12,970 nt of DNA from Pseudomonadota bacterium. GTDB lineage: Bacteria; Pseudomonadota; Alphaproteobacteria; Rhizobiales; Kaistiaceae. Under the pieces are notes generated by a model. That model saw only the letters and a program-made list of their open reading frames with translations, did no database searches and was not told the DNA's origin. This document shows positions 5,987 to 12,955 of this stretch, one piece after another. The translations under genes were made by a program, and so were the position numbers. The stretch covers positions 1 to 12,970 of the forward strand of contig JAEZEN010000456.1 in the NCBI GenBank assembly GCA_023433185.1. The letters are read 5' to 3'. Positions within the stretch are counted from its first letter, which is position 1. Each line of letters starts with the position of its first letter.

Positions 5987-6915
5987 GCCGGATCGCCGAG
6001 GTCATTGAGAGCATCGCCGAGGCGGATGCCGTCGCGGGCGAACTCGGGCGGGCGCAGGAACACGATCCGGACGATGCCACCCTAGCCGTGAACCGCGATG
6101 CGGTCCTGCGTCGGCGGGCCGACCTCGAAGCGGAACTGGGCCAACTGCTCGCGACCGAGCAGTTCGACCTGCTGCGCTACCGGGTCGAGCAGTTCGATGG
6201 CAGCGACGCGCCGGTACTCGGCGTCGCCCACTCGATCGCTCTTTTCCAGACCCTCCTGACGGCGGTGTATGATGCGGTTCGCGGCGGCCCGAGGCGGCGA
6301 TACGAGCCATCGGCCGAGAACGTCCGCCTCTCTTCCCTCCAATTCGCGCATCCGCCCTCCCCCGGATCGGCCGTCCATTTCCTCATCGCGAACGACCGCC
6401 TGCTCGCGCTCGAGAGCGATCTCGATGTCGCCCTGGAGCTCTTGTTCGAACTGCTGGATGCCCGGGCCAGGACGATCATCCGGGATGTCGCCGCGCGGGC
6501 CGGCGTCGCATCGGTGGCGGCCGCCCATGCCTGGGCCGGAAACGCGGTCAAGCACGGGCTCACCACGACGATCGCCTGGCGGAAGAAGAAGGCCGACCGC
6601 CGCTCGGTGACGTTCAGCCACAGCGAGGCCCTGCTCTACCGCACGGCAATCGAGGCGGTGGCGGACGAGTCGAGCGAGGTCATGTCCGTCGAATGCGAGA
6701 TCGTCTCGCTCGACGAGCCGGCGCGGAGCTTCCGTCTGCGCCTGTCCGACAAGTCGATCATCGACGGCCAGATCGCCGACAGTTTTCCCGTAGGCGGCCG
6801 CTGGGCCCTGCGGCACTGGTACAGGGCGGACCTGCTGCGCGCGACCCGCCTGCACTACGCGACCGGCGAGGAAACCGTCCGCTGGTCGCTCCGCGGCCTG
6901 GCGGCAGCGGACTGA
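5983..6915 (+). CDS. Hypothetical protein coupled to DUF6932
   Basis: A 310-residue cytoplasmic protein that I cannot assign to a named family. The start ATG 5983 overlaps the DUF6932 stop codon. Residues 5-62 are charged, Ala/Leu-rich helix, probably a coiled coil. A central part contains RLSSLQFAHPPSPGSAVHF (115-133) and an alpha-helical stretch (138-185). The C-terminal 85 residues alternate hydrophobic and polar as in a small beta-barrel (ARSFRLRLSDKSIIDGQIAD, 247-266, then YRADLLRATRLHYATGEE). From memory, DUF6932 genes are repeatedly followed by proteins with a PGS-type motif and a similar F-x-L-x-L...I-x-G-x-I strand pattern, so the pairing is probably conserved. No enzyme motif, signal peptide or membrane segment is seen. 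Stop 6913-6915 is 15 bases from the convergent sigma factor stop. Confidence 0.75.
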   Translation: MSRIAEVIESIAEADAVAGELGRAQEHDPDDATLAVNRDAVLRRRADLEAELGQLLATEQFDLLRYRVEQFDGSDAPVLGVAHSIALFQTLLTAVYDAVRGGPRRRYEPSAENVRLSSLQFAHPPSPGSAVHFLIANDRLLALESDLDVALELLFELLDARARTIIRDVAARAGVASVAAAHAWAGNAVKHGLTTTIAWRKKKADRRSVTFSHSEALLYRTAIEAVADESSEVMSVECEIVSLDEPARSFRLRLSDKSIIDGQIADSFPVGGRWALRHWYRADLLRATRLHYATGEETVRWSLRGLAAAD

Positions 6916-6923
6916 AGGCCTCG

Positions 6924-6939
6924 GTCGGCGTCAGCCGAC
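6924..6939. terminator. Hairpin between convergent genes
   Basis: GTCGGC (6924-6929) and GCCGAC (6934-6939) form a 6-base stem with loop GTCA; the loop contains the sigma factor stop codon. It sits in the 15-base gap between convergent genes and could end transcription from both sides, but has no T-run. Confidence 0.35.
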
Positions 6940-8202
6940 AGCGCCGCGCCAGCGCGCGGCGCGGTCGAGGAGCAGTGCCCGTTCCCGTCCGTTCCGGGTC
7001 ATCGCCGCGGCCCGTTCGGCCTCGGCGCCCGCCTCGTCGTAGCGCCCGAGGCGGGCAAGGAGGTCGGCACGCACGCTCGGCAGCAGATGATAGCGCGCCA
7101 GCGCCGGATCGTCGTTGAGGCGGTCGACCATCGCCAGCCCCGCCTCGGGTCCGTCGGCCATGCCCACCGCGACGGCGCGGTTGAGTTCGATCACCGGGCT
7201 CGGGTTGATCGCCGCGAGCGCCGCGTAGAGATCGCTGATCCGCCGCCAGTCGGTTTCCTCCGCGGTCCGCGCGCGGGCATGGCACGCGGCGATCGCCGCC
7301 TGAATCTGGTAGGAGCCCGGGGCCGTGCCGCAGGCCTCGGCGCGGCCCAGGGCGGCAAGACCGCGGCCGATCAGCAGCCTGTCCCAGCGCGCCCGGTTCT
7401 GGTCGAGGAGCAGGATCGGGCTGCCGTCCGGCGCCACCCGCGCCTTGATCCGCGAGGCCTGGATCTCCATCAGGGCGACGAGACCGTGAACCTCCGGTTC
7501 GTCCGGAGCGAGCCCCGCCAGGATGCGCCCGAGCCGCAGCGCCTCCTCGACGAGCTGCGGGCGGACCCAGTCTTCGCCGGCGGTCGCTGCATGGCCCTCG
7601 TTGAAGATCAGGTAGACGACCTCGAGGACCGAGGACAGGCGGTCGGCGCGATCCGCCCCCCGCGGCACCTCGAAAGGCACCTGGGCCTCGCTCAGCGTCC
7701 GCTTGGCGCGCACGATGCGCTGGGCGATCGTCGGCTCGGCGGCCAGGAAGGCACGCGCGATCTCGCCGGTGGTGAGCCCCCCGACCAGGCGCAGCGTCAG
7801 CGCGAGGCGGGCCTCGGTCGGCAGGACCGGATGGCAGGCCGTGAAGATCAGGCTGAGGAGATCGTCGCCGATGTCGTCGTCGAGGGCGCGGTCGACCTCG
7901 GCGACGAGATCGGGCCGATCTGTTTCGATGTCGTGGCGGAGTTCGGCGTACTTCCGCTCGCCGACCTTCCTCCGCCGGAGCTGGTCGATGGCCCGGTTGC
8001 GTGCCGCCGCCATCAGCCAGGCACCAGGATTGCGGGGTATGCCGCCCTCCGGCCACTTCTCGAGGGCGACGACGAGCGCGTCCTGCGCCAGCTCCTCGGC
8101 GAGGCCGACGTCACGAACGATCCGGGCGAGGCCCGCGATGAGCTTCGCCTGCTCGATGCGCCAGACCGCGTCGATGGCGCGATGGATGTCGGTGGCCGCC
8201 AC
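6931..8202 (-). CDS. ECF42-type RNA polymerase sigma factor with C-terminal DUF6596/TPR extension
   Basis: An extracytoplasmic-function sigma factor of 423 residues, twice the usual ECF length because of a long C-terminal domain. Region 2 is at the N-terminus (HRAIDAVWRIEQAKLIAGLA, then DVGLAEELAQDALVVALEKW and AWLMAAARNRAIDQLRRRK). Region 4 contains LTLRLVGGLTTGEIARAFL and PTIAQRIVRAKRTL. The extension starts with RLSSVLEVVYLIFNEGHAAT and continues as TPR-like helices to the end, including AAINPSPVIELNRAVAVGMA. This layout defines ECF42, in which the extension is needed for activity in place of an anti-sigma factor. GTG 8202 is chosen because family similarity starts there; TTG 8238 is possible and neither has a good ribosome binding site. 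ECF42 genes usually neighbour a DGPF/YCII protein gene; none is adjacent here. Targets unknown. Confidence 0.9.
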   Translation of the reverse strand: MAATDIHRAIDAVWRIEQAKLIAGLARIVRDVGLAEELAQDALVVALEKWPEGGIPRNPGAWLMAAARNRAIDQLRRRKVGERKYAELRHDIETDRPDLVAEVDRALDDDIGDDLLSLIFTACHPVLPTEARLALTLRLVGGLTTGEIARAFLAAEPTIAQRIVRAKRTLSEAQVPFEVPRGADRADRLSSVLEVVYLIFNEGHAATAGEDWVRPQLVEEALRLGRILAGLAPDEPEVHGLVALMEIQASRIKARVAPDGSPILLLDQNRARWDRLLIGRGLAALGRAEACGTAPGSYQIQAAIAACHARARTAEETDWRRISDLYAALAAINPSPVIELNRAVAVGMADGPEAGLAMVDRLNDDPALARYHLLPSVRADLLARLGRYDEAGAEAERAAAMTRNGRERALLLDRAARWRGAVG

Positions 8203-8434
8203 GGCCGCCGATACACCACCAATGCCGGCAAAGCGCAAGCATGACGGGCCATGGTCCGCCCCCCGCCGCGGCGACGCGTCAGGCCGTCCCGCGCGACATG
8301 CCTGCCGTCGCGATAGCCCTTTTCGGCAGGAGCGGCGACCGCCGCCATCACGCCGGGGCCCGGCGGCTCTCCGGCCTCGACGTCGGAACTCCCCGTCCGA
8401 AACCCATGAATCGCATCGGCCTCTCTCCCCGCGT

Positions 8435-8459
8435 CATGCCGGACATCGTCTCCGGCATG
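8435..8459. repeat. 9-base perfect hairpin
   Basis: CATGCCGGA (8435-8443) and TCCGGCATG (8451-8459) with a 7-base loop. It lies about 50 bases past the cytochrome c stop on the minus strand. It lacks a T-run and could be a transcript end, a stabilising 3' structure or a dispersed palindrome. Confidence 0.45.
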
Positions 8460-8486
8460 GGCACGACGAATCGCGGAGACCGGACT

Positions 8487-8504
8487 CGACGGGTTCGCCC
8501 GTCG
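8487..8504 (-). terminator. Possible terminator hairpin after cytochrome c
   Basis: CGACGGG (8487-8493) and CCCGTCG (8498-8504) form a 7-base stem with a TTCG (plus strand) or CGAA (minus strand) tetraloop. It starts 7 bases past the cytochrome c stop codon, a natural place for the end of the fixK-quinone reductase-cytochrome transcript. No T-run follows. Confidence 0.4.
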
Positions 8505-8511
8505 CAGACGG

Positions 8512-8841
8512 CTACTGGACGGGGCGCTCGAGGCTCTTGAGGTAGGCGATCACGTCGTCGATCTGGCCGGGGTCGAGCTGGAACTGCGGCATGCTGGGAT
8601 GGCCGACGACGATGCCCTCTGCCAGAGCCTCGGCGAGATCCTCGACCGGGTAGTTCTCGTGCAACTGGCGGAATGGCGGCGCGATGGCGAGCGGGCTCGT
8701 CCCGAAACGGCCGATGGCGTGACACTGGCCGCAGTTCGTCTGGACGAAGACGAAGCCGCGCTGCTCGGCGGGCGTGAGGGCCGTCGCGGCCCCGCACCAG
8801 GCGGTGACCGCAACCGCAACGACGATGCCGGGAAACCGCAT
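8512..8841 (-). CDS. Small periplasmic c-type cytochrome
   Basis: A 109-residue class I cytochrome c, an electron carrier outside the inner membrane. Residues 1-20 form a signal peptide (MRFPGIVVAVAVTAW...AATA). The heme is attached at Cys37-Gly-Gln-Cys40-His41 and the likely distal ligand is Met84 in HPSMPQF. The remaining length (about 88 residues), GIVVGHPSMPQF and the end DDVIAYLKSLE fit a soluble single-heme domain. ATG 8841 has the purine-rich GGGGAGGGGAG just upstream; the open frame extends further but without family similarity. It follows the quinone reductase gene by 22 bases, so they are probably one transcript with fixK upstream. A role in low-oxygen respiration is inferred from that context; the partner oxidase is not in the window. 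Confidence 0.88.
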   Translation of the reverse strand: MRFPGIVVAVAVTAWCGAATALTPAEQRGFVFVQTNCGQCHAIGRFGTSPLAIAPPFRQLHENYPVEDLAEALAEGIVVGHPSMPQFQLDPGQIDDVIAYLKSLERPVQ

Positions 8842-8863
8842 GACTCCCCTCCCCTTTCGCAAA

Positions 8864-9445
8864 CTACCGCAGCCGGCTTCCGTCGGCGTGCAGGCGCGCG
8901 ATCCAGCCCGACCGCCGCGCCTCGTCACTGCCCTCGGCCATGCCGAGATAGGTCTTCCGCACCGGCTTGATGCCGACGAAGTTCAGGATACTGCGCTCCA
9001 GCCCGCGAACGCCATGCGCACCGTAGACCCAGCGGTAGGCCAGGGCGGGCATCGCCATGGTGACCACCACGTGCGCCGAACGGCCGCCGAACAGCTTCCG
9101 AGGCATGGCGTCCTTGCGGTAGGCGAACGCCACGCCGGGCCGCATCATCTGTTCGAGGAACGCCTTGAGCGCGGCGGGCATGGTGCCGAGCCAGAGCGGA
9201 AAGACGATCACCACATGCTCCGACGAGGCGATCGCGTCCCGCGCCGCCTCGAGCCCCGGCGGCAGGATGCCGCTCTCGAACTCCGTCTTGTTGCGGAGCG
9301 GCGGGACGTCGAGGCCGGCGATGTCGACTCGCGTGACGCCATGCCCGGCGCCCGTCGCGCCGGTCGCATAGGCGTCCGCGAGAGCGTGGCAGAGGTGGCC
9401 GCCGGCAGGGTCGGGATGCCCCTGGACGATCGCGACATGGCGCAT
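8864..9445 (-). CDS. Flavodoxin-fold NAD(P)H:quinone oxidoreductase
   Basis: A 193-residue cytoplasmic flavoprotein of the NQO1/KefF/MdaB group (Flavodoxin_2 fold), expected to reduce quinones or other acceptors by two electrons from NAD(P)H. The N-terminus RHVAIVQGHPDPAGGHLCHAL matches the family's FMN/FAD phosphate loop. HVVIVFPLWLGTMPAALKAF (77-96) is the signature that contacts the flavin and shapes the active site. The later part YRWVYGAHGVRGLERSIL, then FVGIKPVRKTYLG, is typical of a rhizobial-type subgroup. ATG 9445 is preferred over an in-frame ATG 15 bases earlier because GGGGAGG lies 4 bases upstream of it. It is 34 bases after fixK and 22 before cytochrome c. The true substrate (quinone, azo compound or nitroaromatic) is not readable. 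Confidence 0.87.
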   Translation of the reverse strand: MRHVAIVQGHPDPAGGHLCHALADAYATGATGAGHGVTRVDIAGLDVPPLRNKTEFESGILPPGLEAARDAIASSEHVVIVFPLWLGTMPAALKAFLEQMMRPGVAFAYRKDAMPRKLFGGRSAHVVVTMAMPALAYRWVYGAHGVRGLERSILNFVGIKPVRKTYLGMAEGSDEARRSGWIARLHADGSRLR

Positions 9446-9479
9446 GCAGCCTCCCCGCAAGCCGGCCGCGGCCCGTTCC

Positions 9480-10175
9480 TCAGCCGTTGAGCCGCTGCAG
9501 GCTGGCCCGGCTCCGCAGCCGGACCCGCCGCGAGGTCGGCAGCTCGATCGCCTCCTTGTCCTCGAGGTGGGTCAGCGTGCGCGATACCGTTTCGATGGTG
9601 AGGCCGAGATAGTCGGCGATGTCCTGGCGGGACATCGGCAGTTCGACCACTTCCACCGCCGATTCGCGGCGGGCCATGTCGAGCAGGAACGAAACGACCC
9701 GCTCCTCCGCGCTCTTCCGGCCGAGGAGCAGCATGTGCTCCTGCGCGAGGCGGAGGCCTCCCGCGGTATGGGCCCAGAGGTCGGCGGCGAGGTCCGCCTC
9801 CTTCACCGCTTGCGCCATGATGATCGAGCGCCGGGCGATGCGCACGGTCGAGTCGCTGATCGCCTCGGCGCTGAAGGCATGCTCGACGCCCGACTCGAGA
9901 CCGAAGACGTCGCCCGGCAGGTAGAAGGCGCCGATCTGCCGGCGGCCGTCCTGAAGGAGCTTGTAGGTGCGCACTGCGCCGCTGACCACCTGGTAGAAGT
10001 ATTCGGCTTCCTCGCCCTCGCCGAAGACTTCGGTGTTCCGCGCGAAGTGCACGGAGGCGCCGTTGACCTCAAACGCGGCGGAAAGCGCCCCGCTGCCGAT
10101 CGCCGCTGGCGCCGCCTGGGCGATGGCTGCGCCGACCGAAGCGTGGGCGGGGGACTTGCTCAGCAGGGGCTGCAT
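9480..10175 (-). CDS. fixK: FixK-like Crp/Fnr family transcriptional regulator
   Basis: A 231-residue transcription factor for genes of low-oxygen life. The cyclic-nucleotide-like beta-barrel has the FixK hallmark run AEYFYQVVSGAVRTYKLL, then GRRQIGAFYLPGDVFGLE (57-95). A helix-turn-helix lies at about 180-203 (PMSRQDIADYLGLTIETVSR) with Fnr-type E-x-x-S-R (Glu195, Ser198, Arg199), predicting TTGAT-N4-ATCAA-like sites. It contains no cysteine at all, so it cannot hold an Fnr iron-sulfur cluster. The signal must come from FixLJ acting on its transcription. The position where I recall the redox-sensitive cysteine of B. japonicum FixK2 is Ser182. ATG 10175 has GGAG 9 bases upstream. ATG 10211 would add 12 residues but would leave almost no leader below the FixJ-like box. 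It is divergent from fixL and likely co-transcribed with the next two genes. Confidence 0.88.
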   Translation of the reverse strand: MQPLLSKSPAHASVGAAIAQAAPAAIGSGALSAAFEVNGASVHFARNTEVFGEGEEAEYFYQVVSGAVRTYKLLQDGRRQIGAFYLPGDVFGLESGVEHAFSAEAISDSTVRIARRSIIMAQAVKEADLAADLWAHTAGGLRLAQEHMLLLGRKSAEERVVSFLLDMARRESAVEVVELPMSRQDIADYLGLTIETVSRTLTHLEDKEAIELPTSRRVRLRSRASLQRLNG

Positions 10176-10212
10176 GGCTCGATGCTCCGGATGAAATTGC
10201 GTCGAGGCCATA

Positions 10213-10271
10213 CCTACGGGTGATGGACGCCAGCCGAAATTCAGATATTCCCCCTACGTAGAACACCGTAG
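10213..10271 (-). promoter_or_regulatory. Candidate FixJ binding region of the fixK promoter
   Basis: The fixK-fixL gap has CTACGTAG (10254-10261), itself a palindrome and one mismatch from the class I FixJ site GTAMGTAG as I recall it. Related pieces are CCGTAG at 10266-10271 and CCTACGGG at 10213-10220 (CCCGTAGG on the minus strand). The central box lies about 80 bases before ATG 10175, allowing a start of transcription roughly 40 bases downstream of it, as in known FixJ-activated fixK promoters. Binding is inferred. The same region could also affect fixL. Confidence 0.55.
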
Positions 10272-10335
10272 TCGTCGGTTGCCGTGCCCGCGACAGGACG
10301 AACCCCGCCCCGGATGGAGGACGCACGGAGTGAGG

Positions 10336-11853
10336 ATGGCCGAGACACCGCCCGGAGCCGGAAGAACCGCCGGCGCGAGGCCGCAGGTTCGCGGCAACCG
10401 ACTGACGGTCTGCCTGGCGACGGTCGCCGTTGTCGGCGCCGCCCTCCTCGTCCGGCTGCTTCTCGACCCGGTGCTGGGGGATGCCCAGTCCTACATCTTC
10501 TTCGTTCCCGCAGTGGTCCTCGGTGCGCTCTGGGGTGGCCTCTGGCCGGGCGTCCTCGCCACGGTCCTGAGCCTGGTCGTTTCGGCCCTGTTCATCGTCC
10601 CCGGGACCTGGATGCACACGCCCGAACTGGTCGTCCAGGCCGCGTTCTTCATCGTCGGCCTCGCCATCTCCGGCCTCGGCGAGCGGTTGCGGCGCTCGCT
10701 GATCGAGCGCCGCAGCCGGCAGGACGACCTGCTGGCGCGCGAGGCCCATCTCCAGTCCATTCTCGACACCGTTCCCGACGCCATGGTGGTGATCGACGAA
10801 GGCGGCATCATACAGTCGTTCAGCAAGGCCGCGGAGCGCCTGTTCGGCTACCCCTCGGTCGAGGTCATCGGGCGCAACGTCAAGATGCTGATGCCCTCAC
10901 CCTACCGGGAGGGCCACGACGCCTATATCGGACGCTACCTCCACACCGGCGAGCGCCGGATCATCGGCATCGGCCGGGTGGTCGTCGGCGAGCGCAAGGA
11001 CGGATCGACCTTCCCGATGGAGCTGGCCGTTGGCGAGATGCGCTCCGGCGACCGTCGCTACTTCACCGGCTTCGTCCGCGACCTCAGCGAACGCCAGGTG
11101 ACGGAGGCGCGGCTTCAGGAACTTCAGACCGAACTGGTGCACATGTCGCGGCTCACGGCCATGGGCGAGATGGCCTCGACCCTCGCCCACGAGCTCAACC
11201 AGCCCCTCTCGGCGATCGCCAATTACATGAAGGGGTCGCGGCGGCTCCTCGAGGCGGCAACCGACGACCGCTCGGCGAAGATCCGCGACGCCATCGACAA
11301 GGCCGCCGCCCAGGCGCTCCGCGCCGGCGACATCATCCGCCGGCTGCGCGACTTCGTCGCCCGCGGAGAGAGCGAACGGCGGATCGAGAGCGTCGCCAGG
11401 CTGGTCGAGGAGGCGAGCGTCCTCGCTCTGGTCGGCGCCAAGGAACTCGGGGTGCGGGTCCGCTTCGATTTCACCCGGGACGCCGACCACGTGCTGGTCG
11501 ACCGGGTCCAGATCCAGCAGGTGCTCCTCAACCTGATGCGCAACGCCGTCGAGGCGATGGAGCACTGCGACCGGCGCGAGCTCCTGCTCACCAGCACACC
11601 GCGCGGCGACGGGATGATCGAGGTGTCGGTCATCGACACGGGACACGGATTGGCGCCCGAGGTCACGGACCACCTCTTCAAGCCGTTCATCACCACCAAG
11701 AGCCAGGGCATGGGCGTGGGACTTTCCATTTCGCGGAGCATCATCGATGCTCACGGCGGACGGATCTGGGCGGAGCCGAATCCGGGTGGCGGAACCGCGT
11801 TTCGCTTCACCCTCCACCTGGTGAAACGCGAGGAGCTGACCGATGCCGGATAA
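10336..11853 (+). CDS. fixL: Oxygen-sensing heme histidine kinase FixL
   Basis: A 505-residue membrane sensor kinase, the same length as known rhizobial FixL. Oxygen bound to its heme turns kinase activity off; in low oxygen it phosphorylates FixJ. Residues about 23-112 hold four hydrophobic segments. A linker and heme-PAS domain (about 135-255) follow, with proximal heme ligand His194 ([11 protein letters not shown]), Arg200, and Arg214 (IIGIGRVV), the residue that contacts bound oxygen. These three sit six residues before their B. japonicum counterparts His200, Arg206 and Arg220. The kinase core has His285 in [14 protein letters not shown]-box [11 protein letters not shown]1 IDTGHGL, F-box LFKPFITTK and G2 [11 protein letters not shown] 10336 has GGAG 5 bases upstream; GTG 10330 is an alternative. 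It overlaps fixJ by 11 bases and is divergent from fixK. Confidence 0.96.
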   Translation: MAETPPGAGRTAGARPQVRGNRLTVCLATVAVVGAALLVRLLLDPVLGDAQSYIFFVPAVVLGALWGGLWPGVLATVLSLVVSALFIVPGTWMHTPELVVQAAFFIVGLAISGLGERLRRSLIERRSRQDDLLAREAHLQSILDTVPDAMVVIDEGGIIQSFSKAAERLFGYPSVEVIGRNVKMLMPSPYREGHDAYIGRYLHTGERRIIGIGRVVVGERKDGSTFPMELAVGEMRSGDRRYFTGFVRDLSERQVTEARLQELQTELVHMSRLTAMGEMASTLAHELNQPLSAIANYMKGSRRLLEAATDDRSAKIRDAIDKAAAQALRAGDIIRRLRDFVARGESERRIESVARLVEEASVLALVGAKELGVRVRFDFTRDADHVLVDRVQIQQVLLNLMRNAVEAMEHCDRRELLLTSTPRGDGMIEVSVIDTGHGLAPEVTDHLFKPFITTKSQGMGVGLSISRSIIDAHGGRIWAEPNPGGGTAFRFTLHLVKREELTDAG

Positions 11854-12451
11854 CGCCGTCGTCCATGTCATCGACGACGACGACGCACTGCGCGATTCGC
11901 TGTCGTTCCTCTTCGCTTCGGCCGATATCCCGGTCGAGACATATCCTTCCGCGGCGGCGTTCCTCGAAGCCCTGCCGGCCATCGGCACCGGCTGCGTGGT
12001 CACCGACATCCGCATGCCGGAGATCAGCGGCATGGATCTGCTCCGCCACCTCCGCGAGTCCGGCTCCGCCCTCCCGGTGATCGTCATGACCGGCCACGGC
12101 GACGTGCCGCTCGCGGTCGAGGCGATGCGCCTCGGGGCGTCCGACTTCCTGGAGAAGCCGTTCGACGACGACGCGTTGATCGCCTCGGTCCGCAACGCCA
12201 TCGACCGTCAGAAGGCGACCGAGCAGGACGACGCCGCCAGGGTCGAAATCCGCCGCAAGATCGACTCGCTTTCGGCGCGGGAGCGGCAGGTGCTCGATGG
12301 TCTGGTGGCCGGAAACCCCAACAAGCGCATCGCCTATGAGCTCGGCATCAGCCCGCGCACGGTCGAAATCTACCGCGCCAACCTGATGACCAAGATGCAG
12401 GCCGGAAGCCTGTCCGAACTGGTGCGTATGGTGCTGCTTTCCGGCGGGTAG
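11843..12451 (+). CDS. fixJ: Response regulator FixJ
   Basis: A 202-residue transcription activator phosphorylated by FixL. The receiver occupies residues 1-120: acidic cluster IDDDD (10-14), phospho-acceptor Asp55 (VVTDIRMPE), Thr83 (VMTGHGD) and Lys105 (FLEKPFDDD). After a linker, a LuxR/GerE-type helix-turn-helix covers about 140-202 ([20 protein letters not shown], then [20 protein letters not shown]). Phosphorylation lets it dimerise and activate fixK and, in nitrogen fixers, nifA. ATG 11843 lies inside the end of fixL, with AGGAG 7 bases upstream, so translation is coupled. The predicted target is the divergent fixK promoter in this window. Confidence 0.96.
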   Translation: MPDNAVVHVIDDDDALRDSLSFLFASADIPVETYPSAAAFLEALPAIGTGCVVTDIRMPEISGMDLLRHLRESGSALPVIVMTGHGDVPLAVEAMRLGASDFLEKPFDDDALIASVRNAIDRQKATEQDDAARVEIRRKIDSLSARERQVLDGLVAGNPNKRIAYELGISPRTVEIYRANLMTKMQAGSLSELVRMVLLSGG

Positions 12452-12568
12452 CGGTTCGGTCCCGGCGCCGCTCTGCGACGGCGGGCGGAGTTGAGCCACG
12501 TCAAGGCGGGCGACCCCGCACCGCCGCAGCATCCGGTTCCGGAAAACTCCAGGAGCGAGCCCAGCCCG

Positions 12569-12955
12569 ATGCCCGGCGCCGAGAGCGGTGTGGTGATAGC
12601 CGTGGACGACGATGTCGCCGTCCTCGCCTCCCTCAAGTTCGCCCTCGAGGTCGAAGGCTTCCCGGTGCGCGGCTACCGCTCGGCGGAAGAGATGCTGGCT
12701 GGCGACCTGCCGGAGGCTCCGGCCTGCCTGGTCGTCGACCTGCGGCTGCCGGGGATCGACGGTCTGGCGCTGGTCGCCGCGCTCCGAGCCCGCGGCATGG
12801 ACTGCCCGGCGATCCTCACCACCACCGACCCGCCACCGCAGGTCCGCCGGCGGGCCGAGGCGGCGGGACTCACGATCGTCGAGAAGCCGCTTCTCGGCAA
12901 CGGTCTCGCGGAGACGATCCGCGCGGTGCTCGCGGCGCCCCGGGGGCAGGTCTAG
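12569..12955 (+). CDS. Stand-alone FixJ-like receiver protein
   Basis: A 128-residue single-domain response regulator without a DNA-binding part. AVDDD (11-15) gives the acidic pocket, Asp57 (CLVVDLRLPGIDG) the phosphorylation site and Lys106 (IVEKPL) the conserved lysine. The position usually held by Thr/Ser lies in ILTTTDPP (82-89), where the normal GH(G/A)D is replaced by Pro-rich DPPPQVRRRAEAAG. ATG 12569 is chosen because the receiver begins directly after it and AGGAG lies 13 bases upstream. TTG 12491 would add 26 Pro-rich residues. It follows fixJ by about 115 bases on the same strand. B. japonicum, as I recall, also has a receiver-only gene beside fixLJ/fixK2 (bll2758). It could compete for FixL phosphate or report to another protein; unproven. 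Confidence 0.9.
   Translation: MPGAESGVVIAVDDDVAVLASLKFALEVEGFPVRGYRSAEEMLAGDLPEAPACLVVDLRLPGIDGLALVAALRARGMDCPAILTTTDPPPQVRRRAEAAGLTIVEKPLLGNGLAETIRAVLAAPRGQV

Larger units (their letters stand above)
8203..8511. other. Intergenic stretch with two hairpins and no convincing gene
   Basis: About 310 bases between the sigma factor start and the cytochrome c stop. No frame on either strand looks coding: the plus-strand frame from 8241 has low-complexity, Arg/Pro/Gly-rich content and resembles no family I know. No DGPF/YCII sequence was found. It should hold the sigma factor promoter, which I could not locate, and the end of the fixK-side transcript. Confidence 0.5.

Noticed and set aside
8385..8389. 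GGAAC in the sigma-cytochrome gap
   Set aside because: No matching -10 element and no plus-strand gene downstream.
8241..8540. 99-codon plus-strand frame in the sigma-cytochrome gap
   Set aside because: Low-complexity residues, no ribosome binding site, no similarity, and it runs into the cytochrome gene on the other strand.
10284..12080. 598-codon plus-strand frame overlapping fixL and fixJ
   Set aside because: Shifted reading of two certain genes; composition is Arg/Pro/His-rich and matches nothing.
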